Assembly: GCF_039941195.1 (NCBI RefSeq)
Contig: NZ_JBDVFA010000035.1
Coordinates: forward strand, 62,001 to 126,000
Direction of reading: 5' to 3'
Length of the DNA: 64,000 nucleotides
DNA from: Aurantibacter_A sp039941195
Lineage (GTDB): Bacteria > Bacteroidota > Bacteroidia > Flavobacteriales > Flavobacteriaceae
Numbering within the stretch: position 1 is the first letter of the stretch; the number at the start of each line of letters is the position of its first letter. Made by a program: the position numbers and the translations under genes. The notes under the pieces were generated by a model that had not been told where the DNA came from, did not search any database, and saw only the letters and a list, made by a program, of their open reading frames with translations. This document shows, one piece after another, positions 20,197 to 30,213 of the stretch.

Positions 20197-21681
20197 ATGT
20201 ACTCAATTGGTTATGACATTGGCAGTTCTTCAATAAAAGCAGCACTTGTAGAAACTGCTACCGGAAAGTCTATTTCCGTAGTAAGTGAACCTAGTATTGA
20301 GATGGAAATGATTGCAATAAAAAATGGTTGGGCTGAGCAAGATCCTAATGATTGGTGGCTACATATTTGTAATGCAACAAAAAGACTAATTTCTGAAAAC
20401 AAAATCGATGTTTCAACAATTAAAGGCGTTGGTATTTCTTATCAAATGCATGGTTTAGTTGTAGTCGACAAAAAGGGTAATCCATTACGAAATTCAATTA
20501 TCTGGTGTGATAGCAGGGCCGTTGAAATCGGTCAGAAAGCATTTGATGCCTTAGGCAATAAAAAGTGTTCGGAAGAACTATTAAATTCTCCTTCTAATTT
20601 TACCGCCTCAAAGCTAAAATGGGTAAAAGACAATGAACCAGATATTTATGACCAGATTTATAAATTTATGCTTCCTGGTGACTATATAGCATATAAATTA
20701 AGTGATTCCATTTGCACAACAATTTCAGGGCTTTCTGAAGGTGTATTTTGGGATTTCAAAAAAAATAATATTGCCGATTGGCTTTTAGAGCATTACGGTA
20801 TAGATAAAGCGCTAGTACCTGAGATAAAAGATACCTTTTCAATTCAAGGCAAAGTATCAAAACAAGGTGCTTTAGAATCTGGTTTAGCAGAAGGAACATC
20901 AATTTTATATAGAGCTGGTGACCAACCCAACAATGCACTCTCTTTAAATGTATTTAATCCAGGAGAGGTTGCTGCTACCGGTGGCACCTCGGGGGTAGTT
21001 TATGCAATAACGGAAAGTCTATCTAGTAAAGAAAGTACGCGTGTTAATAATTTTGCACATGTTAATTACAGCAAACAAACAACACGTATAGGTAAATTGC
21101 TTTGTATTAACGGTTCTGGAATTCAATACAGATGGTTACTAAATAATTTAGACGTTAGCTCTTATGAAGAAATGAATGATTTAGCTGCTACTGTTGCTAT
21201 TGGTTCAGATGGAGTAACCATTCATCCTTTTGGCAATGGTGCAGAGCGAATGCTAAATAATAAAACCCTAGGCACAAAGATGTCTAATATCAATTTAAAC
21301 AATCATAACAAAGCACATTTATGTAGAGCGGCATTAGAAGGTATTGCCTTTTCTTTTGTCTATGGCATGGAAATTATGTCATCAGACGGAATTAGCCCCA
21401 ACGTAATAAGAGCGGGTAATGACAATCTTTTTAGATCAGAAATATTCTCCAATACTATAGCTACTCTTATTGGACAAGAAATTGAAATTTACAAAACCAC
21501 TGGTGCAATTGGTGCAGCAAGAGCTTGCACACTTCACAAAGGAGATTTTGACACCTTTGGTAAACAAATAATGAATAATGATTATGTGATGGGTTTTAAA
21601 CCATCCGAAACTAAAAGTGCGTATGAAAATGCGTATGAAAAATGGAAAAACGAACTACAACAACTACTTAAAAACAACTAA
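20197..21681 (+). CDS. xylB: Xylulokinase
   Basis: A 494-residue FGGY-family sugar kinase that phosphorylates D-xylulose to D-xylulose-5-phosphate in the cytoplasm. The N-terminal domain has the phosphate-binding YDIGSSSIKAALV and the family-typical AEQDPNDWW. YQMHGLVVVD and IIWCDSRA follow, typical of xylulokinases. The C-terminal domain has the catalytic-aspartate motif AGDQPNNALS, the second phosphate motif GEVAATGGTSGVV, and the adenosine-side block VIRAGNDNLFRSEIF. Length is normal for XylB. The xylose isomerase gene starts one base after its stop, so the two form a classic xylBA operon. Confidence 0.95.
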   Translation: MYSIGYDIGSSSIKAALVETATGKSISVVSEPSIEMEMIAIKNGWAEQDPNDWWLHICNATKRLISENKIDVSTIKGVGISYQMHGLVVVDKKGNPLRNSIIWCDSRAVEIGQKAFDALGNKKCSEELLNSPSNFTASKLKWVKDNEPDIYDQIYKFMLPGDYIAYKLSDSICTTISGLSEGVFWDFKKNNIADWLLEHYGIDKALVPEIKDTFSIQGKVSKQGALESGLAEGTSILYRAGDQPNNALSLNVFNPGEVAATGGTSGVVYAITESLSSKESTRVNNFAHVNYSKQTTRIGKLLCINGSGIQYRWLLNNLDVSSYEEMNDLAATVAIGSDGVTIHPFGNGAERMLNNKTLGTKMSNINLNNHNKAHLCRAALEGIAFSFVYGMEIMSSDGISPNVIRAGNDNLFRSEIFSNTIATLIGQEIEIYKTTGAIGAARACTLHKGDFDTFGKQIMNNDYVMGFKPSETKSAYENAYEKWKNELQQLLKNN

Positions 21682-21682
21682 T

Positions 21683-23008
21683 ATGGCACTCATTGGAGAC
21701 AAAGAATATTTTAAAGGAATAGGTGAAATTAAATATGAAGGTAAAGATTCTGATAATCCTTTCGCATATAAGTATTACAACCCAGACCAAGTTGTAGCGG
21801 GCAAAACAATGCGCGAGCATTTCAAATTTGCAGTTGCTTATTGGCATACCTTCTGCGGACAAGGTGCTGACCCTTTTGGACCGGGTACCCAAAGCTTCCC
21901 ATGGGATCAACCTTCTGATGCTATAGATGCTGCCAAAGCAAAAGCCGATGCAGCATTTGAATTTATTACAAAATTAGGAGTAGACTATTACTGTTTTCAC
22001 GATTTTGATCTAATTCAAGAAGGTGCAACCTTTGCGGAATCGGAAAAAAGAATTTCAACAATTGTTGATATTTTAAAAGGTAAACAAGCTGAATCGGGAG
22101 TAAAATTATTATGGGGTACAGCAAACTGCTTCTCAAATCCAAGATATATGAATGGGGCATCTACAAATCCCGATTTTAATGTTTTGGCTCGTGCTGGCGG
22201 GCAGATAAAATTAGCATTAGATGCAACAATTGCACTGAATGGTGAAAATTATGTGTTCTGGGGTGGTCGTGAAGGATATATGTCTCTTTTAAATACAGAT
22301 TTAAAAAGAGAATTAGATCATATGGGTCGCTTTTTAGGTATGGCCCGTGATTATGCCAGAAGCCAAGGTTTTAAAGGTAATTTCTTTATTGAACCTAAAC
22401 CTATGGAACCAATGAAACATCAATATGATTTTGATTCAGCCACGGTTGTCGGCTTCCTAAACGAACATGGTTTACAAGATGATTTTAAATTAAACTTAGA
22501 GTTTAACCATGCTACTTTAGCTAGCCACACCATGCAACATGAAATGGAAGTTGCTGCTGCTCACGGAATGTTAGGAAGTTTAGATGCTAACCGTGGAGAT
22601 TATCAAAATGGATGGGATACAGACCAATTTCCAAATAACATTACTGAAATCACCGAGGCAATGATTACCTTTTTACAAGCCGGTGGACTACAAGGTGGTG
22701 GTGTTAATTTTGATGCTAAAATTAGAAGAAATTCTACCGACATGGATGATGTATTCCATGCACATATTGGTGGTATTGATATTTTTGCTCGCGGTTTACT
22801 TACAGCTGATAAAATCCTAAGATCTTCTTCTTATGAGTCGCTTCGCAAAAAAAGATACAGTTCTTTTGATACTGGCAAAGGAAACGATTTTGAAAATGGA
22901 AAATTAGATTTCAATGATCTTTACGAAATAGCTAAGGAAAATGGGGAGTTAGATTTACAAAGTGGTAAACAAGAGCTTTTCGAAAACATCATCAACCAGT
23001 ATATATAA
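21683..23008 (+). CDS. xylA: Xylose isomerase
   Basis: A 441-residue class II xylose isomerase converting D-xylose to D-xylulose. It starts MALIGDKEYFKGIGEIKYEG, the standard N terminus of this class. It contains the catalytic-His region DYYCFHDFDL, the metal-binding FIEPKPMEPMKHQYDFD and LNLEFNHATLA, and the family signatures VFWGGREGYMSLLNT and LDANRGDYQNGWDTDQFP. An in-frame start at 21617 inside xylB is rejected because its extra residues are not part of the family. It is directly downstream of xylB and followed by a strong bidirectional terminator. Confidence 0.97.
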   Translation: MALIGDKEYFKGIGEIKYEGKDSDNPFAYKYYNPDQVVAGKTMREHFKFAVAYWHTFCGQGADPFGPGTQSFPWDQPSDAIDAAKAKADAAFEFITKLGVDYYCFHDFDLIQEGATFAESEKRISTIVDILKGKQAESGVKLLWGTANCFSNPRYMNGASTNPDFNVLARAGGQIKLALDATIALNGENYVFWGGREGYMSLLNTDLKRELDHMGRFLGMARDYARSQGFKGNFFIEPKPMEPMKHQYDFDSATVVGFLNEHGLQDDFKLNLEFNHATLASHTMQHEMEVAAAHGMLGSLDANRGDYQNGWDTDQFPNNITEITEAMITFLQAGGLQGGGVNFDAKIRRNSTDMDDVFHAHIGGIDIFARGLLTADKILRSSSYESLRKKRYSSFDTGKGNDFENGKLDFNDLYEIAKENGELDLQSGKQELFENIINQYI

Positions 23009-23031
23009 GCAGCACATTTTTATTTTATATA

Positions 23032-23062
23032 AAAAACCCAACATAAAATATGTTGGGTTTTT
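23032..23062. terminator. Bidirectional intrinsic terminator between xylA and symporter
   Basis: A perfect 14-bp stem (AAAAACCCAACATA pairing with TATGTTGGGTTTTT) and a 3-base loop, with A and T runs on either side. It lies between the convergent xylA and the sodium/sugar symporter and can terminate both transcripts. Confidence 0.9.
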
Positions 23063-23093
23063 CATTGCTACTACTATTTTAGATATAACTTTC

Positions 23094-24680
23094 TTATCTA
23101 AAAATAATATAAGTACTTATCACTACTAGAGTTATTAATAAACCAGCCGGTTTAACATATTTCCAATTCGTAATATTAACTTCATTGGTATACTCTTGTA
23201 TATAATCTGTATCTCTAGGTTTCATTTTGCCGATAACTAACATCAAAATTATTGTCAACACAAAAGTGATAGCCTGCATATGCAACATATGAGGTAACCA
23301 TGCAACACCAAATCCTCTTGACAATATAATGTATGCTACATACACGACAAAGGCAAAAATAATTCCAACTTTAGCTGCAGACGCTGGAACCCTTTTGGTT
23401 AGAAAACCAATAACAATAGCGGAGAGTATCGGTATACTATAAGCACCATTTACTTGCTGCAAATAACCAAACAATCCGCTTGATGCGTAATATAGAAACG
23501 GTGCCAACACCATTGCAAATATGGCCAGTCCTATTCCAAATTGTTTTCCTTTAGATACAACTAAAGATTCATTGGCATCTTTATTTATATACTGTTTATA
23601 AATATCAATACCATATAAAGTAACACAACTGTTTAATGCACTATTAAATGAACTTAAAATAGCACCAAAGAGTACTGCAGCAAAAAAACCAACAAAAGCC
23701 GGTGGTAATACTTGCGCTACTAATTTCGGATATGCTTGATCGGCTCTTTCTAATTGTCCATCAAACATATGGAAGGCTATAATACCTGGCAAAACAACTA
23801 TTATCGGACCCAAAATTTTAAAAAAGGCAGCTAACAGTAACCCTTTTTGTCCTTCTGCCAAATTTTTCGCACCCAATGCACGTTGAATAATTTGTTGATT
23901 ACTGCCCCAGTAAAATAATTGCACCAGTACCATTCCGGTGAATATTGTAGCAAACGGAATACTTGACGATTCCGAACCTATTGCATTAAATTTCTCAGGG
24001 TGTTCCGCTGTCAATTTTGATAATCCACCAAGAATGCTATTGTCATCACTAATGGCCAGAAGACCAAATACAGGAATTAACAACCCACCTATTAATAAAC
24101 CAATAGCATTTATACTGTCTGATACGGCAACAGCTTTCAACCCACCAAAAATGGCATAAATACTACCAATTAAACCAATACTCCATACGCACACCCAAAT
24201 AGAAGCCCATTCCGATATTCCTAATTTTCCAGGTAAATCAAACATTCCGCTAATCGCAAGTGATCCAGAATAAAGGACTATAGGCAAAAGTACAATGGCG
24301 TAACCACTAAGAAACAATCCTGAAGTCATTGCTTTTGTGGTAGTATCAAATCTACGTTCTAAATATGTTGGAATTGTACTAATTCCTCCTTTTAAATAGC
24401 GTGGCAAAAGATAAATTGCACAGATTACCATTGCTATAGCAGCCAGAGTCTCCCAAGCCATAACCAAAATGCCATCACGGTATGCATCACCATTAAGACC
24501 AACAATTTGTTCGGTAGATAAGTTTGTTAAAAGCAAAGATCCTGCTATAACTCCTGCTGTTAAACTTCTACCCCCAAGGAAATACCCATCGGAAGATTTT
24601 TCGTTTGTTGATCGTGTTGCTAAATAAGCTACTACAGCTACTAATACTGTGAAGCCCACAAAAGAGAGTATTCCGAACAT
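23094..24680 (-). CDS. Sodium:solute symporter (SSS family, SGLT-like)
   Basis: A 528-residue inner-membrane protein with about 14 hydrophobic segments. The N-terminal part YFLGGRSLTAGVIAGSLLLTNLSTEQIVGLNG is the SSS signature, and FGGLKAVAVSDSINAIGLLIGG is typical of the sugar branch (vSGLT-like). This family couples sodium entry to uptake of sugars, inositols or sialic acids. Its position next to xylBA, sharing a terminator in convergent orientation, makes xylose or a related pentose the most likely substrate, but this is inferred. It is divergent from the haloperoxidase-like gene at 24938 across a 257-base gap that contains the GC-rich palindrome AAGGCGCCTT at 24834-24843. Confidence 0.9.
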   Translation of the reverse strand: MFGILSFVGFTVLVAVVAYLATRSTNEKSSDGYFLGGRSLTAGVIAGSLLLTNLSTEQIVGLNGDAYRDGILVMAWETLAAIAMVICAIYLLPRYLKGGISTIPTYLERRFDTTTKAMTSGLFLSGYAIVLLPIVLYSGSLAISGMFDLPGKLGISEWASIWVCVWSIGLIGSIYAIFGGLKAVAVSDSINAIGLLIGGLLIPVFGLLAISDDNSILGGLSKLTAEHPEKFNAIGSESSSIPFATIFTGMVLVQLFYWGSNQQIIQRALGAKNLAEGQKGLLLAAFFKILGPIIVVLPGIIAFHMFDGQLERADQAYPKLVAQVLPPAFVGFFAAVLFGAILSSFNSALNSCVTLYGIDIYKQYINKDANESLVVSKGKQFGIGLAIFAMVLAPFLYYASSGLFGYLQQVNGAYSIPILSAIVIGFLTKRVPASAAKVGIIFAFVVYVAYIILSRGFGVAWLPHMLHMQAITFVLTIILMLVIGKMKPRDTDYIQEYTNEVNITNWKYVKPAGLLITLVVISTYIIFR

Positions 24681-24937
24681 AAAAATTTTGGTTTGATTGC
24701 AAGGCTAAATATATCGGATTATTTATTAAAATCGAGGAATTCAAGGGTATTTCTAACCACATTTTTAGTTTTTCAACTTATTTTTAATCGAATTAATAGA
24801 TTATCAATATAATACAACATTTCTTTTAACTATAAGGCGCCTTGACAACCGCTAATTTTAACGTAATATTGCAAAATTAACTTAAGACGATAAGTAGAAG
24901 AACATATCGTTTTAGACTAATAACTTTTTAAAGAATC

Positions 24938-26290
24938 ATGAGAAATATCTTTTTATTAGCTGCCATTGTTTTGTTTTTGTCTTGCAATGAAGAAAAAAAA
25001 GAAGAAGCAATTATTATTTCACCTGAAGATCTTCATGCCTCTGTAGATAAGGTAATTGAAATAATGATTCATGATATTTTTTCTCCACCAGTTGCAAGCA
25101 GAATTTTTGCATATCCGAATATTGCGGCTTATGAAATTATAGCTCTTGAGAATCCAGATTATTTATCATTAGCAGGCCAAGTAACAGACTTAACTGCCAT
25201 TCCAAAACCAAAAGAAAATACAACTATCAATTACCAAATGGCAGCATTGGTAGCACATATGGAATTAAGTAAAAGACTCATTTTTTCAGAAGATAGAATG
25301 GAAGCTTTACGTGATAGTCTTTATACTAATTGGAATTCTAAGAATTCAACCTTATTTAATTCATCAAAAACGTATGGTTTAGAAGTGGCAGAACATATTG
25401 GCAATTGGATGGGGAAGGATAATTATGCGCAAACACGTACCATGCCTAAGTTTACCGTCGATATTGAAGACCAAACAAGATGGCAACCCACACCGCCAGC
25501 TTACCATGAAGGCATAGAGCCGCATTGGAATAAAATAAGGCCTTTTGTAATAGATTCGGCTTCACAATTTAAACCAATTCCACCACCAAAATTTTCAATG
25601 GAAAAGGATTCCGATTTTTATAAAGAGCTTATAGAAGTATATAATATAAGCAATGAAATTACTAAAGAAGGTGATACTTCAGATGGTGTAGCTATTGCGC
25701 AATTCTGGGATTGTAATCCTTATGTTTCTGTAACAAGAGGGCATTTAATGTTTGCTACCAAAAAAATAACGCCTGGTGCTCATTGGATTGGAATAACTAA
25801 AATTGCCAGTAGAAAAATGAAAAGTGATTTCGACCAAACTTTATATGCCTATACAAAAACGTCAATGGCAATAGCGGATGCTTTTATTAGTTGTTGGGAT
25901 GAAAAATACCGAAGCAATTTAATACGACCTGAGACTTTAATTAATCAACATATAGATGAGAGTTGGCAGCCTATTTTACAAACTCCTCCTTTTCCTGAAT
26001 ACACAAGTGGACATAGTGTAGTTTCTGGTGCAGCAGGTACAGCATTGACCGAAATTTATGGTGACAATTTTGCATTTGATGACGACACAGAACTACCTTA
26101 TGGTCTGCCTGTACGTAGTTTCAAATCATTTAACGCTGCGGCAAACGAAGCGGCAATTAGTAGAATGTATGGTGGTATACATTATAGAGCTGCCGTAGAA
26201 GTTGGAGTTAAACAAGGTCGTGATTTAGGTCAGTTTGTTTTAAACAATCTTAAAATGACGACGGATTCAAATTTAGCTTCAGTTAAATAA
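24938..26290 (+). CDS. Vanadium-haloperoxidase/PAP2-like lipoprotein
   Basis: A 450-residue predicted lipoprotein (MRNIFLLAAIVLFLSCNE). It carries the vanadate/phosphate-binding pattern shared by vanadium haloperoxidases and PAP2 phosphatases: NLIRPETLI for the K/R-x-RP block, EYTSGHSVVSGAAG for the SGH block with the acid-base His, and AISRMYGGIHYRAAVE for the SR-x5-H block. Length and N-terminal helices fit the bacterial haloperoxidase-related branch rather than small PAP2 enzymes. The reaction may be halide oxidation or phosphate-ester hydrolysis; sequence alone does not separate them. It is convergent with the following gene, two bases away. Confidence 0.82.
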   Translation: MRNIFLLAAIVLFLSCNEEKKEEAIIISPEDLHASVDKVIEIMIHDIFSPPVASRIFAYPNIAAYEIIALENPDYLSLAGQVTDLTAIPKPKENTTINYQMAALVAHMELSKRLIFSEDRMEALRDSLYTNWNSKNSTLFNSSKTYGLEVAEHIGNWMGKDNYAQTRTMPKFTVDIEDQTRWQPTPPAYHEGIEPHWNKIRPFVIDSASQFKPIPPPKFSMEKDSDFYKELIEVYNISNEITKEGDTSDGVAIAQFWDCNPYVSVTRGHLMFATKKITPGAHWIGITKIASRKMKSDFDQTLYAYTKTSMAIADAFISCWDEKYRSNLIRPETLINQHIDESWQPILQTPPFPEYTSGHSVVSGAAGTALTEIYGDNFAFDDDTELPYGLPVRSFKSFNAAANEAAISRMYGGIHYRAAVEVGVKQGRDLGQFVLNNLKMTTDSNLASVK

Positions 26291-26292
26291 AA

Positions 26293-29200
26293 TTAAAAAC
26301 CGAAACCTAGTCCAAACGAAAATCTTAGACCATCTTCGCTATTAAACAGGGCGAAATTTAACGAGAGTATATCGACTGCATTCAAGAAAAAACCTCCTCC
26401 ATATGAGGTATGCCATTGATTAGAATCTTGATTAGTAATCCACACTCTACCATAATCAAAACCACCATATAGCCCAATTGACATAGGTAAAATTCCAGTT
26501 CGTATTTTACGCAAACTATATCTGAGGTCGGTGTTCTGATAATACGAAGTTTTACCGGTAAAACGTTGGTTTCTAAATCCACGAAGACCATCAACTCCGC
26601 CAATACTCGCCCCTTGATAAAACTCAAACCCCTCTCCCAAATTAAAATGTGCTTTCCATTTTGTCGCCAATACTAGCCTTCCATTAGGAATTAATTTATG
26701 ATCAATCGAAAGACTAGGAACTATATAACCAAAACTTTCTCCTTCAGAAGAAACAGACGTCTTATACCCGAGCAGTAGTGATGTTGACATACCTATAGTT
26801 GGAAACGCAGCATTATCTGTATTCGAATAATCATATTCACTTTCTATGCCTACAAAATCTTTTTGATTGTCTTCACCGTTAGCCACATAAAAGGTATTTA
26901 CAAAGCGATCCTCTGTTTCTTCAACTTCAATACTTTCATAAGAAATACCTGTACGAAATTTAGAACCCATATCTCCACGCCATACCAATGATGGGGAAAA
27001 TCTAATTTTTTCGATTTTTACACGGTTATAATCAAGTTCTAAATCATCATCAAAATTTTCGGTTTCATTTCCAAGACCAAAAAAGTTAATACTAAAATTA
27101 GGACTGGTAAACTTTGCATCCAACTCAAAATTTGCCTTCCCAAAAACATTCGCAAACTCCCCTTTATAACCAATATTAAAACCTTGAGTTGCAAAGTAAA
27201 AAGCTCCATTAATAATATGTTGACTAGTAAATGGGTTCTGTTTAAATCCGTTTTTAGTATAAATATTGGAAAAACCAATTCTAAAACCGTCGTCCGGGTT
27301 TGCACCTATTGTTGGAACAAATTGGTTCGAACTACTTTTAAGTTTTATAGGTTGATAGGTGTTTGTTTCGTAGTCATTACTTAACCGAATTCTAGCACCT
27401 TCTTTATTCTCAAAGGTATTCTTCTTCAATTTTTGATCATAAATATTAACACCTTTACTATCTACAACATTATAAATATCATTATTATGACCGCCGACAA
27501 TTCTAAGTTTAATATGGTTCGATTTAACATCATTAACATCAAAACGATCATCATCATCTAGTCCATATATCCATATTTCTTTCGTGATTTTAGGATCGAA
27601 TGTTTTTTTAAAAAACTGTTTTCCTTTATCACCTTTCTTTATTCGATTACCTACAACAGTGGTTTCTCCATTTGGCAATCCTGTAATTGTAAATAAATCA
27701 TCCTTATCAGTACCAACAACTATAGCGTACTTATTAAGAATGTTATAGTATTCTCTAGCCGTTTGTAATAAATCATTCTTACGACTCAAAAGTTTTTTCT
27801 TAATGACTGCTAAACGTTCATTTTGTATTTCCTTAGGAAATTGCTCAAAGGCCGAATCAACAATTTGAGAAGTAATTTTATTTTGAATTAAGGCTGTTTG
27901 TTCCTCCCACTGACTTAATTCGGTTTCGGGTAATAAAACCATGTCTAATGCAAAAGTTTTAGGTGAACCATTAAAACCCTTAACGCTTCGTATTTCTTCA
28001 TTAAAACCTTCCATTAAAGTCAAACCAGGAATTGCTCTTGTTGCTAAATTCATAAAGAAACCATCTCCCATTTCTGAATACACCTGATCTCGATCGCGTG
28101 GTACAGGTTTATAGACAACTTCATCATTCTTCTTATCTTCAAACTCTGCCCATCGCCATTGATCCGTATGACGGTCCCAATCACCAATCATCATATCAAA
28201 CAGACGTGCACGAATATATGCGGTTTTATCCACAGTGTATTTTTCATCCTTACGTAATTTTTTAAGCAAATCGTCAGTACTAATCATCTTATTTGCATGA
28301 CCAAAACTAGCTTGATCTCCATGGCCATCATCAGTCCGCTCTTCTATCATATATAATTCATCTCCAAATTCATCATTATAAGCACCTATTGCATCCTGTT
28401 TCGGAATGTAATACAATATGGGGTTTGTGTGATATATACCAACAGCATCAGATAATGTACCTACAGTAAAAGGCGCGTACGGATGAGATCCTGTGTAAAA
28501 ATCCAATAACAACTGCTCCGTGTACGTTCCATCAAATTCTCCTACAACATATTGATCTTTAAAGACCATAGCTTGTAAATAAACCTCCGCACTTTTTTTA
28601 AGTGCACGCATTACATATTCCTTCCCTTCGGGATTAACCAACCGTAATGATTTTGATTGATGCCCTCCACCTTTTCGCATTACTTTTAAACCACCAAACA
28701 AGGTATCTAAATCAATGGTTGGTGCTGTAACTTCAGTAGAATAGACATCGCGATAACGTTCACCCCAAAACCATTTAAACAAACCACTTTTATCGGTTTC
28801 TTCTTTAGTATAAATTGATGCTTTAACTGTTGGAGGGAAGTTTTTAGCATATTGTTGACCAATTCCTTTTTTGTCGGCCTTTAGAACATTTGTAGCAAAT
28901 AAATTTTCTTCCTTATCATTATTATCTACTCCATAGAAATAAACATTAGAAGAACCATCTTCATAAACCTCTAATTTTGCGTAACCCATTTCACCTGTTG
29001 AGAACTGACTCCCATTCAACAACATAGTAGCCTCTTGTTTAGAGCCAGAACCACTAACAATTTGCGGAGTATTATTTTCTAAAATATATTGAAGTGAGTG
29101 TTCATGACCCGAAACAAATATTACTTTTTCTGAATACTGTGCCAACGTAATTAAGCGTCTTCGCATTTCGTTATATCGCTTGTTGGACATATCTTGATGT

Positions 29201-30000
29201 GAAGTCCCAGTCGTTCTCCTTAATACATTTATTACGGAACCAATAATAGGTAACGGTAAATTGGAGTTTGTTGGAAACATGTGCTGTTTAAATGAATATT
29301 GACCACCATGGTTTCCATAGGTAGACATCGGATGATGCGCCGCAATTAAGGTTGTTTTATTAGCATTTTTTTTAATTAAACCTTCTATTTCTTCAAAGAA
29401 TTTTTCGCGATCCTTAATTTCACAATGATCATTCATGTCTGGGTGATTATCCCAGTTTGTTAAATACCACTCTGTATCAATCGCAATTACAACAATATCA
29501 TCACTAATATCAATTTTCTCTATTGGACAACCATCTTCAGGAAAAAACACATCTTTACTATCCAGTTTCTCCTGAATATAATTCTGTTGTCGTTCGAGGC
29601 CTTCGAGACCATTTGAATACCAATCATGGTTTCCAGGTATAAAAAGTGGTTTACCCTTAAAATCTTCCAAAGATTTTAATTGAGCATCTAAACTATTTTT
29701 AGCCTTAAGGTAGTTTTTGTGATTTTCAGAAGGTAATCCAGCAGGGTAAATATTATCACCGAGAAAAATAGCAGTACTATTTTCATCAGCATTTTTCAAA
29801 CGCTCCTTAAATAGCTTCAGGTTACTATTAAATCCGCCCATAGGAGATTTACCAGCATCACCTATAAGATAAAAAGTATGAACAGGCTTGGTTGTGACAC
29901 TATCCAAAATACCCGATTTTTCAAGAGCATATTTTGCCTTTTGAGTAGCACAGCCACTTAAAAAAAGCATGCAAAAAATAATAAAATAGAAATTCTTCAT
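26293..30000 (-). CDS. Metallophosphatase, kinase-like region and outer-membrane barrel fusion lipoprotein
   Basis: A 1,235-residue protein with three recognisable parts. Residues 1-18 are a lipoprotein signal (FLSGCA). The first part, to about residue 370, is a calcineurin-like metallophosphatase with FYLIGDAG, FLGDNIY, PGNHDWYS, AAHHPM and SGHEHSL. Residues 436-700 match no phosphatase motif but look like an atypical kinase: a Gly-rich loop (KGGGHQSKS, about 443-451), a lysine strand (YVMRALKK, about 462-469), GDWDRHTDQW (about 606-615) like the catalytic loop of HipA/FAM20-type kinases, and PRDRDQ (about 634-639) in the DFG position. The C-terminal ~400 residues form a BamA/surface-antigen-like barrel ending FGLGFGF. 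Phosphatase and barrel parts are secure; the kinase reading is an inference. Confidence 0.85.
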   Translation of the reverse strand: MKNFYFIIFCMLFLSGCATQKAKYALEKSGILDSVTTKPVHTFYLIGDAGKSPMGGFNSNLKLFKERLKNADENSTAIFLGDNIYPAGLPSENHKNYLKAKNSLDAQLKSLEDFKGKPLFIPGNHDWYSNGLEGLERQQNYIQEKLDSKDVFFPEDGCPIEKIDISDDIVVIAIDTEWYLTNWDNHPDMNDHCEIKDREKFFEEIEGLIKKNANKTTLIAAHHPMSTYGNHGGQYSFKQHMFPTNSNLPLPIIGSVINVLRRTTGTSHQDMSNKRYNEMRRRLITLAQYSEKVIFVSGHEHSLQYILENNTPQIVSGSGSKQEATMLLNGSQFSTGEMGYAKLEVYEDGSSNVYFYGVDNNDKEENLFATNVLKADKKGIGQQYAKNFPPTVKASIYTKEETDKSGLFKWFWGERYRDVYSTEVTAPTIDLDTLFGGLKVMRKGGGHQSKSLRLVNPEGKEYVMRALKKSAEVYLQAMVFKDQYVVGEFDGTYTEQLLLDFYTGSHPYAPFTVGTLSDAVGIYHTNPILYYIPKQDAIGAYNDEFGDELYMIEERTDDGHGDQASFGHANKMISTDDLLKKLRKDEKYTVDKTAYIRARLFDMMIGDWDRHTDQWRWAEFEDKKNDEVVYKPVPRDRDQVYSEMGDGFFMNLATRAIPGLTLMEGFNEEIRSVKGFNGSPKTFALDMVLLPETELSQWEEQTALIQNKITSQIVDSAFEQFPKEIQNERLAVIKKKLLSRKNDLLQTAREYYNILNKYAIVVGTDKDDLFTITGLPNGETTVVGNRIKKGDKGKQFFKKTFDPKITKEIWIYGLDDDDRFDVNDVKSNHIKLRIVGGHNNDIYNVVDSKGVNIYDQKLKKNTFENKEGARIRLSNDYETNTYQPIKLKSSSNQFVPTIGANPDDGFRIGFSNIYTKNGFKQNPFTSQHIINGAFYFATQGFNIGYKGEFANVFGKANFELDAKFTSPNFSINFFGLGNETENFDDDLELDYNRVKIEKIRFSPSLVWRGDMGSKFRTGISYESIEVEETEDRFVNTFYVANGEDNQKDFVGIESEYDYSNTDNAAFPTIGMSTSLLLGYKTSVSSEGESFGYIVPSLSIDHKLIPNGRLVLATKWKAHFNLGEGFEFYQGASIGGVDGLRGFRNQRFTGKTSYYQNTDLRYSLRKIRTGILPMSIGLYGGFDYGRVWITNQDSNQWHTSYGGGFFLNAVDILSLNFALFNSEDGLRFSFGLGFGF

Positions 30001-30213
30001 ATAAAATAATTAGTTGCCTTTTTTAATTTTTAGCAAACTACAAAATAACCGTATAGAACTGATTATTCAAAAATAATAGCAGTAATAAATTGTTATCGTT
30101 ATAATTGATAGTCCATTATCACCAAACTAGCTAAAACGAAATACAATTAAATATGCAGTGTAACTGTTTATCAAATTTAAATTTTTGTAATTTGGATGTT
30201 TCAACTGCATATT

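Noticed and set aside
21617..21682. Earlier start for xylose isomerase overlapping xylB
   Set aside because: The added residues are translated from the xylB 3' end in another frame and are absent from the conserved N terminus of the family.
24834..24843. GC-rich palindrome AAGGCGCCTT in the symporter-haloperoxidase gap as an operator
   Set aside because: It is a single short copy, unlike the LacI-type sites in the window, and no regulator that would bind it is evident.
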